From the NCBI RefSeq assembly GCF_019175365.1, contig NZ_CP059572.1:8719501-8783500 (forward strand): 64,000 nt of DNA, in the 5' to 3' direction. The stretch comes from Actinomadura graeca. GTDB taxonomy: Bacteria; Actinomycetota; Actinomycetes; Streptosporangiales; Streptosporangiaceae. Shown in pieces: positions 1 through 8,649 of the stretch (positions within the stretch are counted from its first letter, which is position 1; every line of letters starts with the position of its first letter). A model generated the notes under the pieces. It did no database searches, was not told where the DNA came from, and worked only from the letters and a program-made list of their open reading frames with translations. Position numbers and translations under genes: made by a program.

Positions 1-1
1 C

Positions 2-829
2 GCCCTGCTCGGCCTGTGCGTCGTCCTGACCTACCGGCTGGTCGCCGTCGTCAACTTCGCGATGACGGCGGTCGGCGCGATGGGCGCGTTCGTGATGGTC
101 TCGCTGACCGACGACGGGATGAACGTCTGGCTCGCCCTGCCGATCGGGGCCCTGTCGGCGGCCCTGCTGTCCGGGCTGCTCGGCGCGGCGCTGGTCCGCT
201 GGTTCTCCGGGCACCGGGAGCGGACGAAGGCCGCCGTCACGGTCGCGCTATTCGTGGCGCTCAGCGCGATCGGCCTGCGGCTGTTCGGAAGCAACTCCAC
301 CGGCGCGCACCAGTTCCCGAACCCGTTCGGCGACCCCGTCTTCACCGTGGGCGGCGTCGTCGTCCCGCAGTCGGTGCTCGTGTCGCTGGCGTTCGCGCTG
401 CTCATCACGCTCGCGGTCGGCCTGCTGCTCACCCGCACGCGGATCGGGCTGAAGCTGCAGGCGCTGTCGGAGCGGCCCAGCACCGCCGAGGTCGTCGGGA
501 TCCCCGCGCCCCGCCTCGCCGTGGGCGTGTGGGCGGGCGTCGGCGCCATCACGATGCTGGTGATCGTGCTGGTCGCGCCCCGGCTCGGCGGCGACTTCGG
601 CGCCCTGTCCGGGCTGATCAGCACCGCGCTGGCCGTCGCGATGGTCGGCGCGTTCCGCAGCCTGCCGCTGACCCTCGTCGGCGGGCTGATCCTCGGATGC
701 CTGGAGGGCCTGTCGTCCTCCGTGGACTCCATCCAGAAGTACCAGGGTGTCGTGCCCTTCCTGGTGATCCTCGTGCTCCTGTGGTGGCGCAGCCGCCGCG
801 AGGTCTGGGACACCGCCCACAGCAGATGA
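2..829 (+). CDS. livH: Branched-chain amino-acid-type ABC transporter permease (LivH family), 5' end missing
   Basis: Inner-membrane permease subunit of a LivHMGF-type importer for branched-chain amino acids or related small organic acids. The reading frame is open from base 2, and 275 residues plus the stop are visible. The first visible residues (LTYR, then VVNFA) match the very N-terminus of LivH proteins, so only about ten residues should be missing to the left. Several hydrophobic helices are separated by a charged cytoplasmic loop containing ARLG-like and RPSTAEVVGI elements, the usual site of contact with the ATPases. The alcohol dehydrogenase gene starts 19 bp downstream, so this is probably the tail of an import-plus-catabolism operon. 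The substrate cannot be read from the sequence. The ATPase and binding-protein genes would lie left of the window. Confidence 0.85.
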   Translation, partial: ALLGLCVVLTYRLVAVVNFAMTAVGAMGAFVMVSLTDDGMNVWLALPIGALSAALLSGLLGAALVRWFSGHRERTKAAVTVALFVALSAIGLRLFGSNSTGAHQFPNPFGDPVFTVGGVVVPQSVLVSLAFALLITLAVGLLLTRTRIGLKLQALSERPSTAEVVGIPAPRLAVGVWAGVGAITMLVIVLVAPRLGGDFGALSGLISTALAVAMVGAFRSLPLTLVGGLILGCLEGLSSSVDSIQKYQGVVPFLVILVLLWWRSRREVWDTAHSR

Positions 830-848
830 CGAATCGAGGAGACGACCC

Positions 849-1955
849 ATGCCCGATCTGACGTCGACCAGGGCGGCGGTGCTGCGCGAGCACGGCGCCG
901 CCCTGAGCATCGAGGAGCTCCCGCTGCCGGCCGAGGTCGAGCCGGGCGCGGCCGTCGTCCGCGTCGACTGCGCGACGCTGTGCGCGACGGACGTGCACCT
1001 GTGGGCCGGGCACATGTCGTTCCCCGACATGCTGCCGATCGTCCTCGGGCACGAGATGATGGGCACGGTGTGCGCCGTGGGCCCGGGGACGCGCGACGCG
1101 CTCGGCCGCACCGTCAAGGTGGGCGACCGCATCGGGTGGTCTGAGTCGGTGTGCGGGCACTGCTACGGCTGCACCGTGCTGCGCAACCCCGTCGCCTGCG
1201 CCGAGCGCGGCTACGGGTTCCTGCAGCGCGCCGACCGCCCCCCGTACGCCACGGGCGGCCTCGCCGGGCACAACTACGTGACGCCGGGCGCGCTGAAGGT
1301 CGTGCTGCCCGACGACGTGAAGGACACCTGGGCGGCGGCCGCGGGATGCGCGGTCAAGACCGTCCTGCACGCCTTCGACCGGGCCGGGGGGGTGCGCCCG
1401 GGATCGTCCGTGGTGGTGCAGGGCGCGGGCGCGCTCGGCATGGTCGCCACCGCCGTCGCCAGCGTCTCCGGCGCCGGCAAGGTCATCACCGTCGGCGCGC
1501 CGGACGAGCGGCTGGAGCTCGCCCGCGCGTTCGGCGCCGACGTGACCATCGGCCTGGACGGGGACGCCGAGTCGCGCAACGCCGAGGTCATGGAGGCCAC
1601 CGGCGGCCGCGGCGCCGAGCTCGTCCTCGACCTCGCCGGCGCGCCGGGCGTCGGCGCCGAGGCCGTCGGCATGGCCGCGTTCGGCGGCCGGTTCGTCATC
1701 GTCGGCAGCACCGGCCCGCAGCCGGAGCAGCTCGCGCTCGGCGCGATCATGGGCAAGGAGCTGAACGTGCTCGGCTCGCTGAACGGCGACGTCGGCGACT
1801 ACCACCGGTCGGTCGAGTTCCTGCGGACGTTCCAGGACCGTTTCGTCTGGGACGACCTCTTCAGCGCGCCGGACGGCCTGGAGGGGGCCTCCTCGGCCCT
1901 CGCCGCCATGTCCCGGCTCGAGCAGGTCAAGGCCGTCATCCACCCACACCGATGA
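849..1955 (+). CDS. Zinc-dependent medium-chain alcohol dehydrogenase (MDR family)
   Basis: A 368-residue NAD(P)-dependent oxidoreductase of the zinc alcohol dehydrogenase superfamily. The N-terminal GroES-like domain has the catalytic-zinc pieces CATD and LGHE. A four-cysteine structural-zinc lobe follows (CGHCYGC and a further Cys eight residues on). The Rossmann domain starts at about residue 190 with GAGALG. A GAGGAGA ribosome site sits just before the ATG. The stop overlaps a possible ATG of the next gene, so translation is probably coupled. Its position between an importer permease and an aldo-keto reductase suggests oxidation or reduction of an imported alcohol or aldehyde. The substrate is unknown. 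Confidence 0.88.
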   Translation: MPDLTSTRAAVLREHGAALSIEELPLPAEVEPGAAVVRVDCATLCATDVHLWAGHMSFPDMLPIVLGHEMMGTVCAVGPGTRDALGRTVKVGDRIGWSESVCGHCYGCTVLRNPVACAERGYGFLQRADRPPYATGGLAGHNYVTPGALKVVLPDDVKDTWAAAAGCAVKTVLHAFDRAGGVRPGSSVVVQGAGALGMVATAVASVSGAGKVITVGAPDERLELARAFGADVTIGLDGDAESRNAEVMEATGGRGAELVLDLAGAPGVGAEAVGMAAFGGRFVIVGSTGPQPEQLALGAIMGKELNVLGSLNGDVGDYHRSVEFLRTFQDRFVWDDLFSAPDGLEGASSALAAMSRLEQVKAVIHPHR

Positions 1956-1963
1956 GGAACACC

Positions 1964-2923
1964 GTGTCCAACCGCATTCCCCGCCGCCGTCTCGGCACGG
2001 CCGGTCCCGAGACGTCGGTCCTGTCCCTCGGGTCCTGGCACACCTACGACCGGATGGACTTCGGCGACGCCGTCGCGATGCTCCGCCACGCCGTCGACGC
2101 CGGGATCAACCTGTTCGACGTCGCCGTCTACGGCATGCCCGGCCACCCGCCGGTCTTCACCGACGTGCTGTTCTCGGCGATGGTGCGGGCCGCCGGGATC
2201 GCCCGGGAGGACTACCTGCTGTCCACCAAGCTGTGGCTGGAGGGGTATCCCGGGATCCCCATGCGCGACCAGCTCGCCAACGCGCTGTTCCGCGCCGGCG
2301 CCGACCACGCCGACGTCGCCGTCCTCGGCGACATCCGCAGCGACGACCTCGACCTGCGCGGCCTCGCCGAGGAGCTCGCGGAGCTGGAGCGGGAGGGGCT
2401 GCTCGGCTGCTGGGGCGTCAACAACTGGTCGGCGACCACGATCCGGGAGATCCGCGAGCACGCCCTGGCCGCCGGTTCCCCCGGCCCGCAGCTCGCGCAG
2501 CTCAAGTACAGCCCGTGCCGCCGTTCCATCCCCGACGGCGAGCCGTTCGCGGACGTCTTCGCGGCGGGCGTGTCGATGCAGGCGTCCGACGTCCTGGAGG
2601 GCGGCATCCTCGCCGGCAAGTCCGGCGCGTCCCGGCAGATCGGCCGCGACCCGGGCGAGATCCGCCCCCGCATCCAGGAGGCCGCCAAGGGCATCGCGGA
2701 CCTGGCGAAGGAGCTGGACGCGACGCCCGCGCAGCTGTGCATCGCGTTCACCCTCACGCACCCGTCCACGAGCACGGTGCTGTTCGGGTCGACCAGCCTG
2801 GAGCAGCTGACCGGCAACATCGAGGCGCTGGACGTCCTGGAGCGCGTCGGCGCCGAGCGGCTGCGCTCCCTGATGGAGCCGTTCTGGGTCGACCGCGGGA
2901 TCGTGGACCCCGAGGGCCCGTAG
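1964..2923 (+). CDS. Aldo/keto reductase family oxidoreductase
   Basis: A protein of about 319 residues of the aldo/keto reductase TIM-barrel family, which reduces carbonyls with NADPH. Seen in the sequence are RRLGTAG at the start, a DVAVYG segment carrying the catalytic Asp and Tyr, the Lys strand LSTKLW, and a late cofactor-binding region with FGSTSLEQL. I chose the GTG at 1964 because GAGGA lies five bases upstream. An ATG at 1952 is in frame, overlaps the upstream stop and would add four residues. It sits in the same operon as the dehydrogenase, so the two may interconvert an alcohol and a carbonyl. Specificity is not predictable. Confidence 0.85.
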   Translation: MSNRIPRRRLGTAGPETSVLSLGSWHTYDRMDFGDAVAMLRHAVDAGINLFDVAVYGMPGHPPVFTDVLFSAMVRAAGIAREDYLLSTKLWLEGYPGIPMRDQLANALFRAGADHADVAVLGDIRSDDLDLRGLAEELAELEREGLLGCWGVNNWSATTIREIREHALAAGSPGPQLAQLKYSPCRRSIPDGEPFADVFAAGVSMQASDVLEGGILAGKSGASRQIGRDPGEIRPRIQEAAKGIADLAKELDATPAQLCIAFTLTHPSTSTVLFGSTSLEQLTGNIEALDVLERVGAERLRSLMEPFWVDRGIVDPEGP

Positions 2924-3056
2924 GCCCCTGTCCCCGGACCCCCGTCCCTGTCCTGGACCCCCGTCCCGCACCGCCGCAGCGGGGAGCCCGCGGCCGTCAC
3001 CGAAGCGCCCGGGCCCCTCTCCTGGCGGCGCTGTGGGCGGGGGTCCGGCGTCGTGA

Positions 3057-3188
3057 CGGCAGCGCGCCGGCCGTGTCGCGCAGCGCGCGGGGCTCACCGA
3101 CCGCGTCCGCGCGCTCCGCGGCCACGTGGACATCACGAGCAGGCCCGCGACCGGCACGACGCTGACCATCACCCTCCCGGACGGGTGA
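3057..3188 (+). pseudogene. Remnant: C-terminal tail of a sensor histidine kinase ATPase domain
   Basis: The frame ending at the TGA at 3186 reads GLTDRVRALRGHVDI, then SRPATGTTLTITLP, then stop. This is the final part of a NarL-partner type histidine kinase ATPase domain (G2 box and last strand). A stop at 3054 closes the frame immediately upstream. No N box, H box or membrane part is found in the roughly 130 bases before it, so only about 35-40 codons survive. It is a gene relic between the catabolic operon and the exporter genes. The rest of 2924-3234 holds no gene that I can support. Confidence 0.6.
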
Positions 3189-3234
3189 CCAGGCCGGGAG
3201 GGCGGCGGGCGGCGCCGCGCCGGAGCAGGGCGGA

Positions 3235-4866
3235 TCAGCCGATGTCGCGGCGGCGGAAGGCGAGGAGACCGGCCGCGGCGGCGGCCATTGCCACGGCGGT
3301 GAGGGAGACGAGGGGCAGCGCGGAGAACCCGCCGCCCGGGAGCTTCGGCGTGTGGGTGAACGGCGAGACGTCCAGGACGGCCTGCGGCAGGTTCAGCACC
3401 GGGCCCACCTGGCCGAGCATCACGCAGACGGTGAGCACGCCCCAGCCGCCGCTCGTGAAGCGGGGGAGCAGGCCGAACAGCAGCACGGTCATCGCCGTGA
3501 TCACCCACACGGCCGGGAGCTGCGCGAGCGCCGCGGCGGTCACGCGGGGGAGCTGCCCGCCCAGGTCACCCGACCGCGTGCCGTGCACGAGCCCGACGGC
3601 GACGCCGGTGAGGGCGAGCAGGGCGGCGGTGCCCGCGACGGTCACGGCGAGCTGGGCCAGCGCCCAGCGCAGCCGCCCGACCGCCGTGGCCAGCAGCGGC
3701 TCCAGCCGCTGCGCCGACTCCTCGGCGCGCAGCCTGAGCACGCCCTGGACGGCGTAGGCGGCGGCGAGCAGCGCCATGAGGCCCATGGCCGTGGTGAGGA
3801 ACGCGTCGGTGAGGTTCTGCTGGCCGCCCATCTCGCGGATGCTCTTGGCGGCGGAGTCGCTGTCGCCGACGAGGTCGCCCACGCCGTCCGCGACGCCGCC
3901 GATGGCCAGGCCGTAGACGAAGAAGCCGGCCGCCCAGGCGGCGAGGGTGCCGCGCTGCAGCCGCCACGCCAGCGCGAGGGGGCCGCGCAGGGACGGGGCC
4001 GCGCGGTCCGGGCCGAGGGACGCGGCGAGGACGCCCGCGCCGAGGTCGCGGCGCTCGGTCAGCGCGTACGCGGCGGTGGCCAGCAGCGCGAAGGCCAGCA
4101 GCGGCAGGAGCAGCACGGCCCAGTGGTCGCCCGCGAACGGCCGCACCCGCTGGGCCCATCCGATGGGCGACAGCCACGACACCCAGCCCGCCGAGCCGAC
4201 GTCGCCGACCGCGCGCACCAGGAAGCTCGCCGCGAGGACGGCCAGCGCCAGCCCGTTGGCCAGCCGGGACGTCTCGGCGAGCTGCGCGGTGACGGCCGCG
4301 ACGCCCGAGAACACCAGGCCCGCGCCGAGCCAGGACAGGGCGAACGCGACCGCGCCGTCCACCGGCGCACCGAAGACGATCATCACGAGCGCCGCCAGGA
4401 CGGCGAGCGAGGCGGCCGCCGACCCGGCCACGAGCAGCGCGGCGGTCAGCGGCGCACGGCGGCCGAGGACGCCGGCGCCGACCAGCTCCAGCCGCCCGCT
4501 CTCCTCCTCGGCCCGGGAGTGCCGCACGACGAGCAGGACGCACATGATGGCGACCATCGCGGTGCCGGTCGCGCCGACGCGCCAGGCCGCCATCGCCGGG
4601 GCGCTGTGGTCGTTGAGCACCGGCCCGTACAGAGCCCTGGCGGAGGGGTTGTCGTTGATGCCGCGCGCGAACTTCTCCAGCGCGCCCGGCTCGTCGTAGC
4701 CGGTCTTGAAGCCGTAGACGGTGCTGGAGACCAGGGCGGTGAGCGCGTAGATCCAGGCCGGCATCATGATCCGGTCGCGGCGCAGCCAGATCTTCAGCAG
4801 CAGCCCGGTCCCGGCCAGCCGGCCGGGACGCGCGACCGGGAGCGGCGTGGCCGTGACGGCGGTCAT
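3235..4866 (-). CDS. ABC transporter permease, fused two-half ABC-2 type (antibiotic exporter-like)
   Basis: A 543-residue integral membrane protein made of two similar halves of about six helices each, separated near the middle by a cytoplasmic linker. This layout is typical of actinobacterial permeases annotated as exporters of polyketide antibiotics. The ATG at 4866 overlaps the stop of the ATPase gene (ATGA), so the two are translationally coupled. With the ATPase it would pump a hydrophobic compound outwards. The TetR gene upstream on the same strand suggests induction by the exported compound. It is about 20 kb from the PKS genes, so a role in that pathway is only a possibility. Confidence 0.85.
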   Translation of the reverse strand: MTAVTATPLPVARPGRLAGTGLLLKIWLRRDRIMMPAWIYALTALVSSTVYGFKTGYDEPGALEKFARGINDNPSARALYGPVLNDHSAPAMAAWRVGATGTAMVAIMCVLLVVRHSRAEEESGRLELVGAGVLGRRAPLTAALLVAGSAAASLAVLAALVMIVFGAPVDGAVAFALSWLGAGLVFSGVAAVTAQLAETSRLANGLALAVLAASFLVRAVGDVGSAGWVSWLSPIGWAQRVRPFAGDHWAVLLLPLLAFALLATAAYALTERRDLGAGVLAASLGPDRAAPSLRGPLALAWRLQRGTLAAWAAGFFVYGLAIGGVADGVGDLVGDSDSAAKSIREMGGQQNLTDAFLTTAMGLMALLAAAYAVQGVLRLRAEESAQRLEPLLATAVGRLRWALAQLAVTVAGTAALLALTGVAVGLVHGTRSGDLGGQLPRVTAAALAQLPAVWVITAMTVLLFGLLPRFTSGGWGVLTVCVMLGQVGPVLNLPQAVLDVSPFTHTPKLPGGGFSALPLVSLTAVAMAAAAAGLLAFRRRDIG

Positions 4867-5789
4867 GACGCCTCCGCGCCGGTGAGGTCGTCCTGGTAGT
4901 GGCGCAGGAACAGCTCTTCGAGGGTGGGCGGGCGGCTGGTCATGCTCCGCACGCCCGCCGGGGTGAGCCGCTCCAGCAGCGTCCCGAGCCGGTCGGTGTC
5001 GACCTCGCAGCGGATCTGCACGCCCTGACCGTCCAGGTGACGGACGTCCAGGTCCTGGACGCCGGGCAGCCGGTCCAGGCCGCCGGGGTCGGCGGCCAGC
5101 TCGGCGGTGACCGCCGTGCGGGTCAGGTGCCGCAGCTCGTCGAGGGTGCCGGTCTCGGCGGTCCGCCCCTTGCGGATGATGGTGACGCGGTCGCAGAGCG
5201 CCTCGACCTCGCTGAGGATGTGGCTGGACAGCAGCACCGTCCGCCCGGCGCGCCGCTCCTCGCCGACGCACTCGCGGAACATCTCCTCCATGAGCGGGTC
5301 CAGGCCGGAGGTGGGCTCGTCGAGGATGAGCAGCTCGGCGTCGGAGGCGAACGCGGCGACGAGCGCGACCTTCTGGCGGTTGCCCTTGGAGTAGGCGCGG
5401 CCCTTCTTCCTCGGGTCGAGCTCGAAACGTTCCAGCAGCTCCTCGCGCCGGTTCTCGTCGAGGCCGCCGCGCAGCCGCCCGAGCAGGTCGATGACCTCCC
5501 CGCCGGACAGGTTCGGCCACAGGGTGACGTCGCCGGGGACGTACGCCAGCCGCCGGTGCAGGGCCGTCGCGTCGTGCCAGGGGTCTCCGCCGAGGAGCCG
5601 CGCGGTGCCGGCGTCCGCGCGCATGAGCCCGAGCAGGACGCGCATGGTGGTGGACTTCCCGGCCCCGTTGGGACCCAGGAACCCGTGCACCTCGCCGGTC
5701 CGGACCGTGAGGTCCAGGCCGTCGAGCGCGCGCGTGGGGCCGAAGGTCTTGACCAGGCCGGTGACCTGGATCGCCTCAGTCATCGTCAT
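4863..5789 (-). CDS. ABC transporter ATP-binding protein (DrrA/daunorubicin-resistance-like)
   Basis: A 308-residue cytoplasmic ATPase driving the neighbouring permease. It has Walker [10 protein letters not shown] at about residues 38-46, an altered signature region around YSKGNRQKV, Walker [14 protein letters not shown], and a switch His in SSHILSE. A C-terminal extension of about 90 residues is typical of the DrrA/NatA-type exporters. The start is ATG 5789 or ATG 5783; both overlap the end of the TetR gene by 8-14 bases, so the three - strand genes form one operon. Substrate not predictable. Confidence 0.9.
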   Translation of the reverse strand: MTMTEAIQVTGLVKTFGPTRALDGLDLTVRTGEVHGFLGPNGAGKSTTMRVLLGLMRADAGTARLLGGDPWHDATALHRRLAYVPGDVTLWPNLSGGEVIDLLGRLRGGLDENRREELLERFELDPRKKGRAYSKGNRQKVALVAAFASDAELLILDEPTSGLDPLMEEMFRECVGEERRAGRTVLLSSHILSEVEALCDRVTIIRKGRTAETGTLDELRHLTRTAVTAELAADPGGLDRLPGVQDLDVRHLDGQGVQIRCEVDTDRLGTLLERLTPAGVRSMTSRPPTLEELFLRHYQDDLTGAEAS

Positions 5790-6456
5790 CTCCCTCGGCG
5801 GCGGGGGCCGCCTCGTACTCGTCCAGCCCGGCGTGGGCCCGGGCCACGATCTCCCGGCTCAGCAGCCGGTCGTCGAACACCTCCAGGACGGCGCGGCGGA
5901 GCCGCGGCGCCCCCTCGGCGGTGAGCGTGTCGGTGCCGAGCACCCGCGACAGGTGCTCGTGCAGCACCACGACTCCGGCGGTCATCGCCGCCATCGCCGC
6001 GCAGTAGGCGCGCAGGTCGCGCGTGTCCGGCTCGGAGACGCCGGGCGGCGGGGCGCGGAGGTAGCGCTCCGTCAGGTCCACCATGTCGTCGAACAGCCGT
6101 GCGGCGGCGGGCGAGCCGTCGACGAGCGCGCGGGCGAGATAGCGGCGGACGGGCAGGTCCGCGCGCATGGCCGCCGCGAGGAACCCCGGGTCGCCCGCCT
6201 CGTCGCTCGTCGACCGGGCGCCGTTGGCGCGGACGACGTCGAGCGCGTAGGCGTCGCACGCCTGGCGCAGCGCGTCCTTGGACCCGAAGTGGTGCTGGAC
6301 GAGGCCGACCGACACCCCGGCGGCCTCGGCGATCCCCCGGAAGGTCGCGCCCTTCGTCCCGTGCCGGGCGAACTGGAGGAGCGCCGCGTCCCTGATGCGC
6401 GAACGCGCCGTCAGGTCCTCGGGTGCGGGGGCCCTGCCCCGGCCGTCCGGTGCCAT
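5776..6456 (-). CDS. TetR/AcrR family transcriptional regulator
   Basis: A 226-residue repressor from ATG 6456 (MAPDG). The N-terminal helix-turn-helix lies at about residues 20-65 ([14 protein letters not shown], then [14 protein letters not shown]). The C-terminal all-helical ligand domain is unrecognised in specificity. The frame is open 30 codons further upstream, but that stretch is AT-rich operator DNA, so the longer start is unlikely. It is the first gene of the exporter operon and probably represses its own promoter at 6464-6514. Its ligand is probably the pump substrate. Confidence 0.88.
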   Translation of the reverse strand: MAPDGRGRAPAPEDLTARSRIRDAALLQFARHGTKGATFRGIAEAAGVSVGLVQHHFGSKDALRQACDAYALDVVRANGARSTSDEAGDPGFLAAAMRADLPVRRYLARALVDGSPAAARLFDDMVDLTERYLRAPPPGVSEPDTRDLRAYCAAMAAMTAGVVVLHEHLSRVLGTDTLTAEGAPRLRRAVLEVFDDRLLSREIVARAHAGLDEYEAAPAAEGDDDD

Positions 6457-6463
6457 GGCCACG

Positions 6464-6514
6464 TCCAATACATTCGTATGGCTTCCAATATGCACGTATA
6501 CCATACACACGTAT
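6464..6514. promoter_or_regulatory. Putative TetR operator/promoter with repeated CGTAT elements
   Basis: An AT-rich island just upstream of the TetR start. Two palindromes share the form ATAC-N4-GTAT (6468-6479 with ATTC in the middle; 6503-6514 with ACAC). A GTATAC palindrome sits between them (6496-6501). TCCAATA is repeated with exactly 20 bp spacing (6464 and 6484). Regular half-sites on a helical repeat next to a tetR gene fit an autoregulatory operator that would also cover the exporter operon. Function is inferred from position and symmetry. Confidence 0.6.
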
Positions 6515-6551
6515 TGTTGCGCCGCGCGACAGGGCCCCTTCACCAAGTTAG

Positions 6552-6570
6552 TTAGCTTAGGCTAGCCTTA
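6552..6570. promoter_or_regulatory. Iron box (DtxR/IdeR/DmdR-type operator) before the siderophore importer
   Basis: TTAGCTTAGGCTAGCCTTA matches the DtxR-family consensus TWAGGTTAGSCTAACCTWA at 17 of 19 positions by eye. It lies only 4 bases before the GTG of the first FecCD permease gene, leaving no room for a ribosome site. The promoter is therefore inside or left of the box, and the mRNA may be leaderless. The expected effect is repression when iron is plentiful. Confidence 0.8.
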
Positions 6571-6574
6571 ACTC

Positions 6575-7624
6575 GTGCTGTCGTCCGCGCGAAGAACCCC
6601 CCTCCGCACCCCGGTACCGGCGGACGTCCCGCGCCGCCGCCTCCGGTGGGGCGGGCTGGTCCTGCTCGCCGGCGCGCTTCTGCTGACGGTCGTGGCGAGC
6701 CTCGCCATCGGGGCCGAGGACATCCCGCCCGCGCGGGTGTGGTCCGGCCTGTTCTCCCCGGACGGCTCCCAGGACGCGCTGATCGTCCAGGAACTGCGGC
6801 TGCCCCGCACCCTGCTCGGCATCGCCGTCGGCGCCGCGCTCGGGCTGGCGGGCGCCGTGATGCAGGCCCTCACCCGCAACCCCCTCGCCGAGCCGGGGCT
6901 GCTCGGCGTGAACGGCGGCGCCTCGCTCGCGGTCGTCGCCGTCATCGCCGCGTTCCGCGTGGACGAGGTCCTCGTCTACGTGTGGGCGGCGTTCGCGGGC
7001 GCGGCGGGCGCGGCCGTCCTGGTCCACCTGATCGGCGCGCGCGGCCGGGGCGGCGCGTCCCCGGCCCGGCTGGTGCTGGCGGGCGCCGCCGTCAACGCCG
7101 TCTTCGTCGCGCTGACGGCGGGCCTGATGCTGCTCACCCCCCGCACCTTCAACGGCTTCCGGTTCTGGCAGGTGGGCACCCTCGGCGGCCGCGACCTGGG
7201 CGTCCTGGCCCGCGTGCTCCCGTTCATCGCCGTCGGCGCGGTGCTGGCGCTGCTGCTGGCGCGCCCGCTGAACGCGCTCGGCCTCGGCGAGGACGCCGGG
7301 CGGTCCCTCGGCGCGAGCCCCGCCCGCGCCCGCGCCCTCGGCGCCGCCGCGGTGGTGCTGCTGTGCGGGTCCGCCACGGCCGCCGCGGGGCCCATCGCGT
7401 TCCTCGGCCTGGCCGTGCCCTTCATCGTCCGCGCGGCCGTCGGGCCGGACCAGCGGTGGGTGCTGCCCTACTCGCTGGTCCTCGCCCCCGTCCTGCTGCT
7501 CGGCGCCGACATCGCCGGGCGCGTCGTCGCCCCCGGAGAACTGGAGACCGGCATCGTCACCGCCTTCCTCGGAGCGCCGCTGTTCATGCTGATGGTCCGC
7601 CGGGGAAGGACACGCGACCTGTGA
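6575..7624 (+). CDS. Iron-siderophore ABC transporter permease 1 (FecCD family)
   Basis: A 349-residue inner-membrane permease for ferric-siderophore import. It has a short Arg-rich cytoplasmic N-terminus, then about ten hydrophobic helices. The FecCD hallmark LAGAVMQALTRNPLAEPGLLG appears at about residues 89-108, and the loop RSLGASPARARALG is the ATPase-coupling region. The GTG at 6575 follows the iron box almost directly. The gene overlaps the second permease by 4 bases (GTGA). The binding-protein gene for this importer is not in the window. The cargo is probably the siderophore made by the adjacent NRPS. Confidence 0.92.
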   Translation: MLSSARRTPLRTPVPADVPRRRLRWGGLVLLAGALLLTVVASLAIGAEDIPPARVWSGLFSPDGSQDALIVQELRLPRTLLGIAVGAALGLAGAVMQALTRNPLAEPGLLGVNGGASLAVVAVIAAFRVDEVLVYVWAAFAGAAGAAVLVHLIGARGRGGASPARLVLAGAAVNAVFVALTAGLMLLTPRTFNGFRFWQVGTLGGRDLGVLARVLPFIAVGAVLALLLARPLNALGLGEDAGRSLGASPARARALGAAAVVLLCGSATAAAGPIAFLGLAVPFIVRAAVGPDQRWVLPYSLVLAPVLLLGADIAGRVVAPGELETGIVTAFLGAPLFMLMVRRGRTRDL

Positions 7625-8649
7625 GCCGGTCCCTGCGCGCGGGTTCGCTGTCGCTGCGGTGGGAGCCGCGTTCCGCGCTGGTGTGCGGCGTGCTGGCGCT
7701 GGTCGCGGCCGGCGCGGCGGTGTTCGTCGTCGGCTCCGGCGAGTTCCCGATTCCCGCGCCGGACGTCGTGAAGGCGCTCCTCGGGCAGGGCGACCGGGCG
7801 ACGGAGTTCATCGTCACGACACTGCGGCTGCCCCGGGCCGTCACCGGGCTGCTCGCCGGGCTCGCCCTGGGGCTCAGCGGCGCCATCTTCCAGAGCATGT
7901 CCCGCAACCCGCTCGGCAGCCCCGATCTCATCGGGTTCACCACCGGCTCGGCGACCGGCGCGCTGCTGCAGATCCTGGTGTTCGGCGGAGGAGCGGTCGC
8001 CATCACGGTCAGCTCGGCGGCGGGCGCCGTCCTCACCGCGCTGGCCGTCTACCTGGTGGCCTACCGCCCCGGCGGCGGCGTGCACGGCGTCCGGCTGGTG
8101 CTGGTGGGCGTCGGCGCGGCGGCCATGCTGGAGGCCCTCAACTCCTACCTCATCACCCGCGCCGAGCTGCGCGAGGCGTACGAGGCGGCCTTCTGGCTCA
8201 CCGGGAGCCTGAACGGGCGCGGCTGGGACCAGGCCGTCCCGCTGGGGATCGCGCTGGCCGTGCTCGTCCCGGCGGCGCTCGCGCTCGGCGGGCGCCTCGG
8301 CATGGGGGAGCTCGGCGACGACGCGGCGCAGGCGCTCGGCGTGCCCGTCCAGCGGACGCGGGCGATGCTCGTGGCCGTCGGCGTGGGGCTGGTCGCCGCG
8401 GCGACCGCCGCGGCCGGGCCGGTGCCGTTCGTCGCGCTCGCGGCACCGCAGCTCGCCCGGCGGCTGACCCGCCGCGCCGGCGCGCAGCTGCTGCCCGCCG
8501 CGCTGACCGGCGCCGCGCTGCTGGCGTGCGGCGACCTGATCTCACTGCACCTGCCGGTCGCGCTGCCGGTCGGCGTGGTGACGGGTGTGCTCGGCGGCGC
8601 GTACCTGGCGTGGCTGCTGTCGATCACGGGACGGAAGGGGATGGTATGA
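7621..8649 (+). CDS. Iron-siderophore ABC transporter permease 2 (FecCD family)
   Basis: A 342-residue partner permease that forms the membrane channel as a heterodimer with the upstream protein. The GTG at 7621 overlaps the previous stop by four bases. The hallmark LGLSGAIFQSMSRNPLGSPD lies at about residues 84-103, and the coupling loop QALGVPVQRTRAM at about 235-247. It ends by overlapping the ATG of the ATPase gene (ATGA). Regulation follows the iron box at 6552. Confidence 0.92.
   Translation: MSRSLRAGSLSLRWEPRSALVCGVLALVAAGAAVFVVGSGEFPIPAPDVVKALLGQGDRATEFIVTTLRLPRAVTGLLAGLALGLSGAIFQSMSRNPLGSPDLIGFTTGSATGALLQILVFGGGAVAITVSSAAGAVLTALAVYLVAYRPGGGVHGVRLVLVGVGAAAMLEALNSYLITRAELREAYEAAFWLTGSLNGRGWDQAVPLGIALAVLVPAALALGGRLGMGELGDDAAQALGVPVQRTRAMLVAVGVGLVAAATAAAGPVPFVALAAPQLARRLTRRAGAQLLPAALTGAALLACGDLISLHLPVALPVGVVTGVLGGAYLAWLLSITGRKGMV

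Noticed and set aside
1151..2923. A 590-codon frame that would fuse part of the dehydrogenase region to the aldo-keto reductase
   Set aside because: Its first 270 codons are an off-frame shadow of the dehydrogenase gene. Only the part from 1952/1964 is a real protein.
3235..6456. The TetR/ABC exporter as the self-resistance system of the polyketide
   Set aside because: The family fits, but it is about 19 kb away, separated by the iron locus, and shares no regulatory motif with the PKS genes, so I do not claim it.
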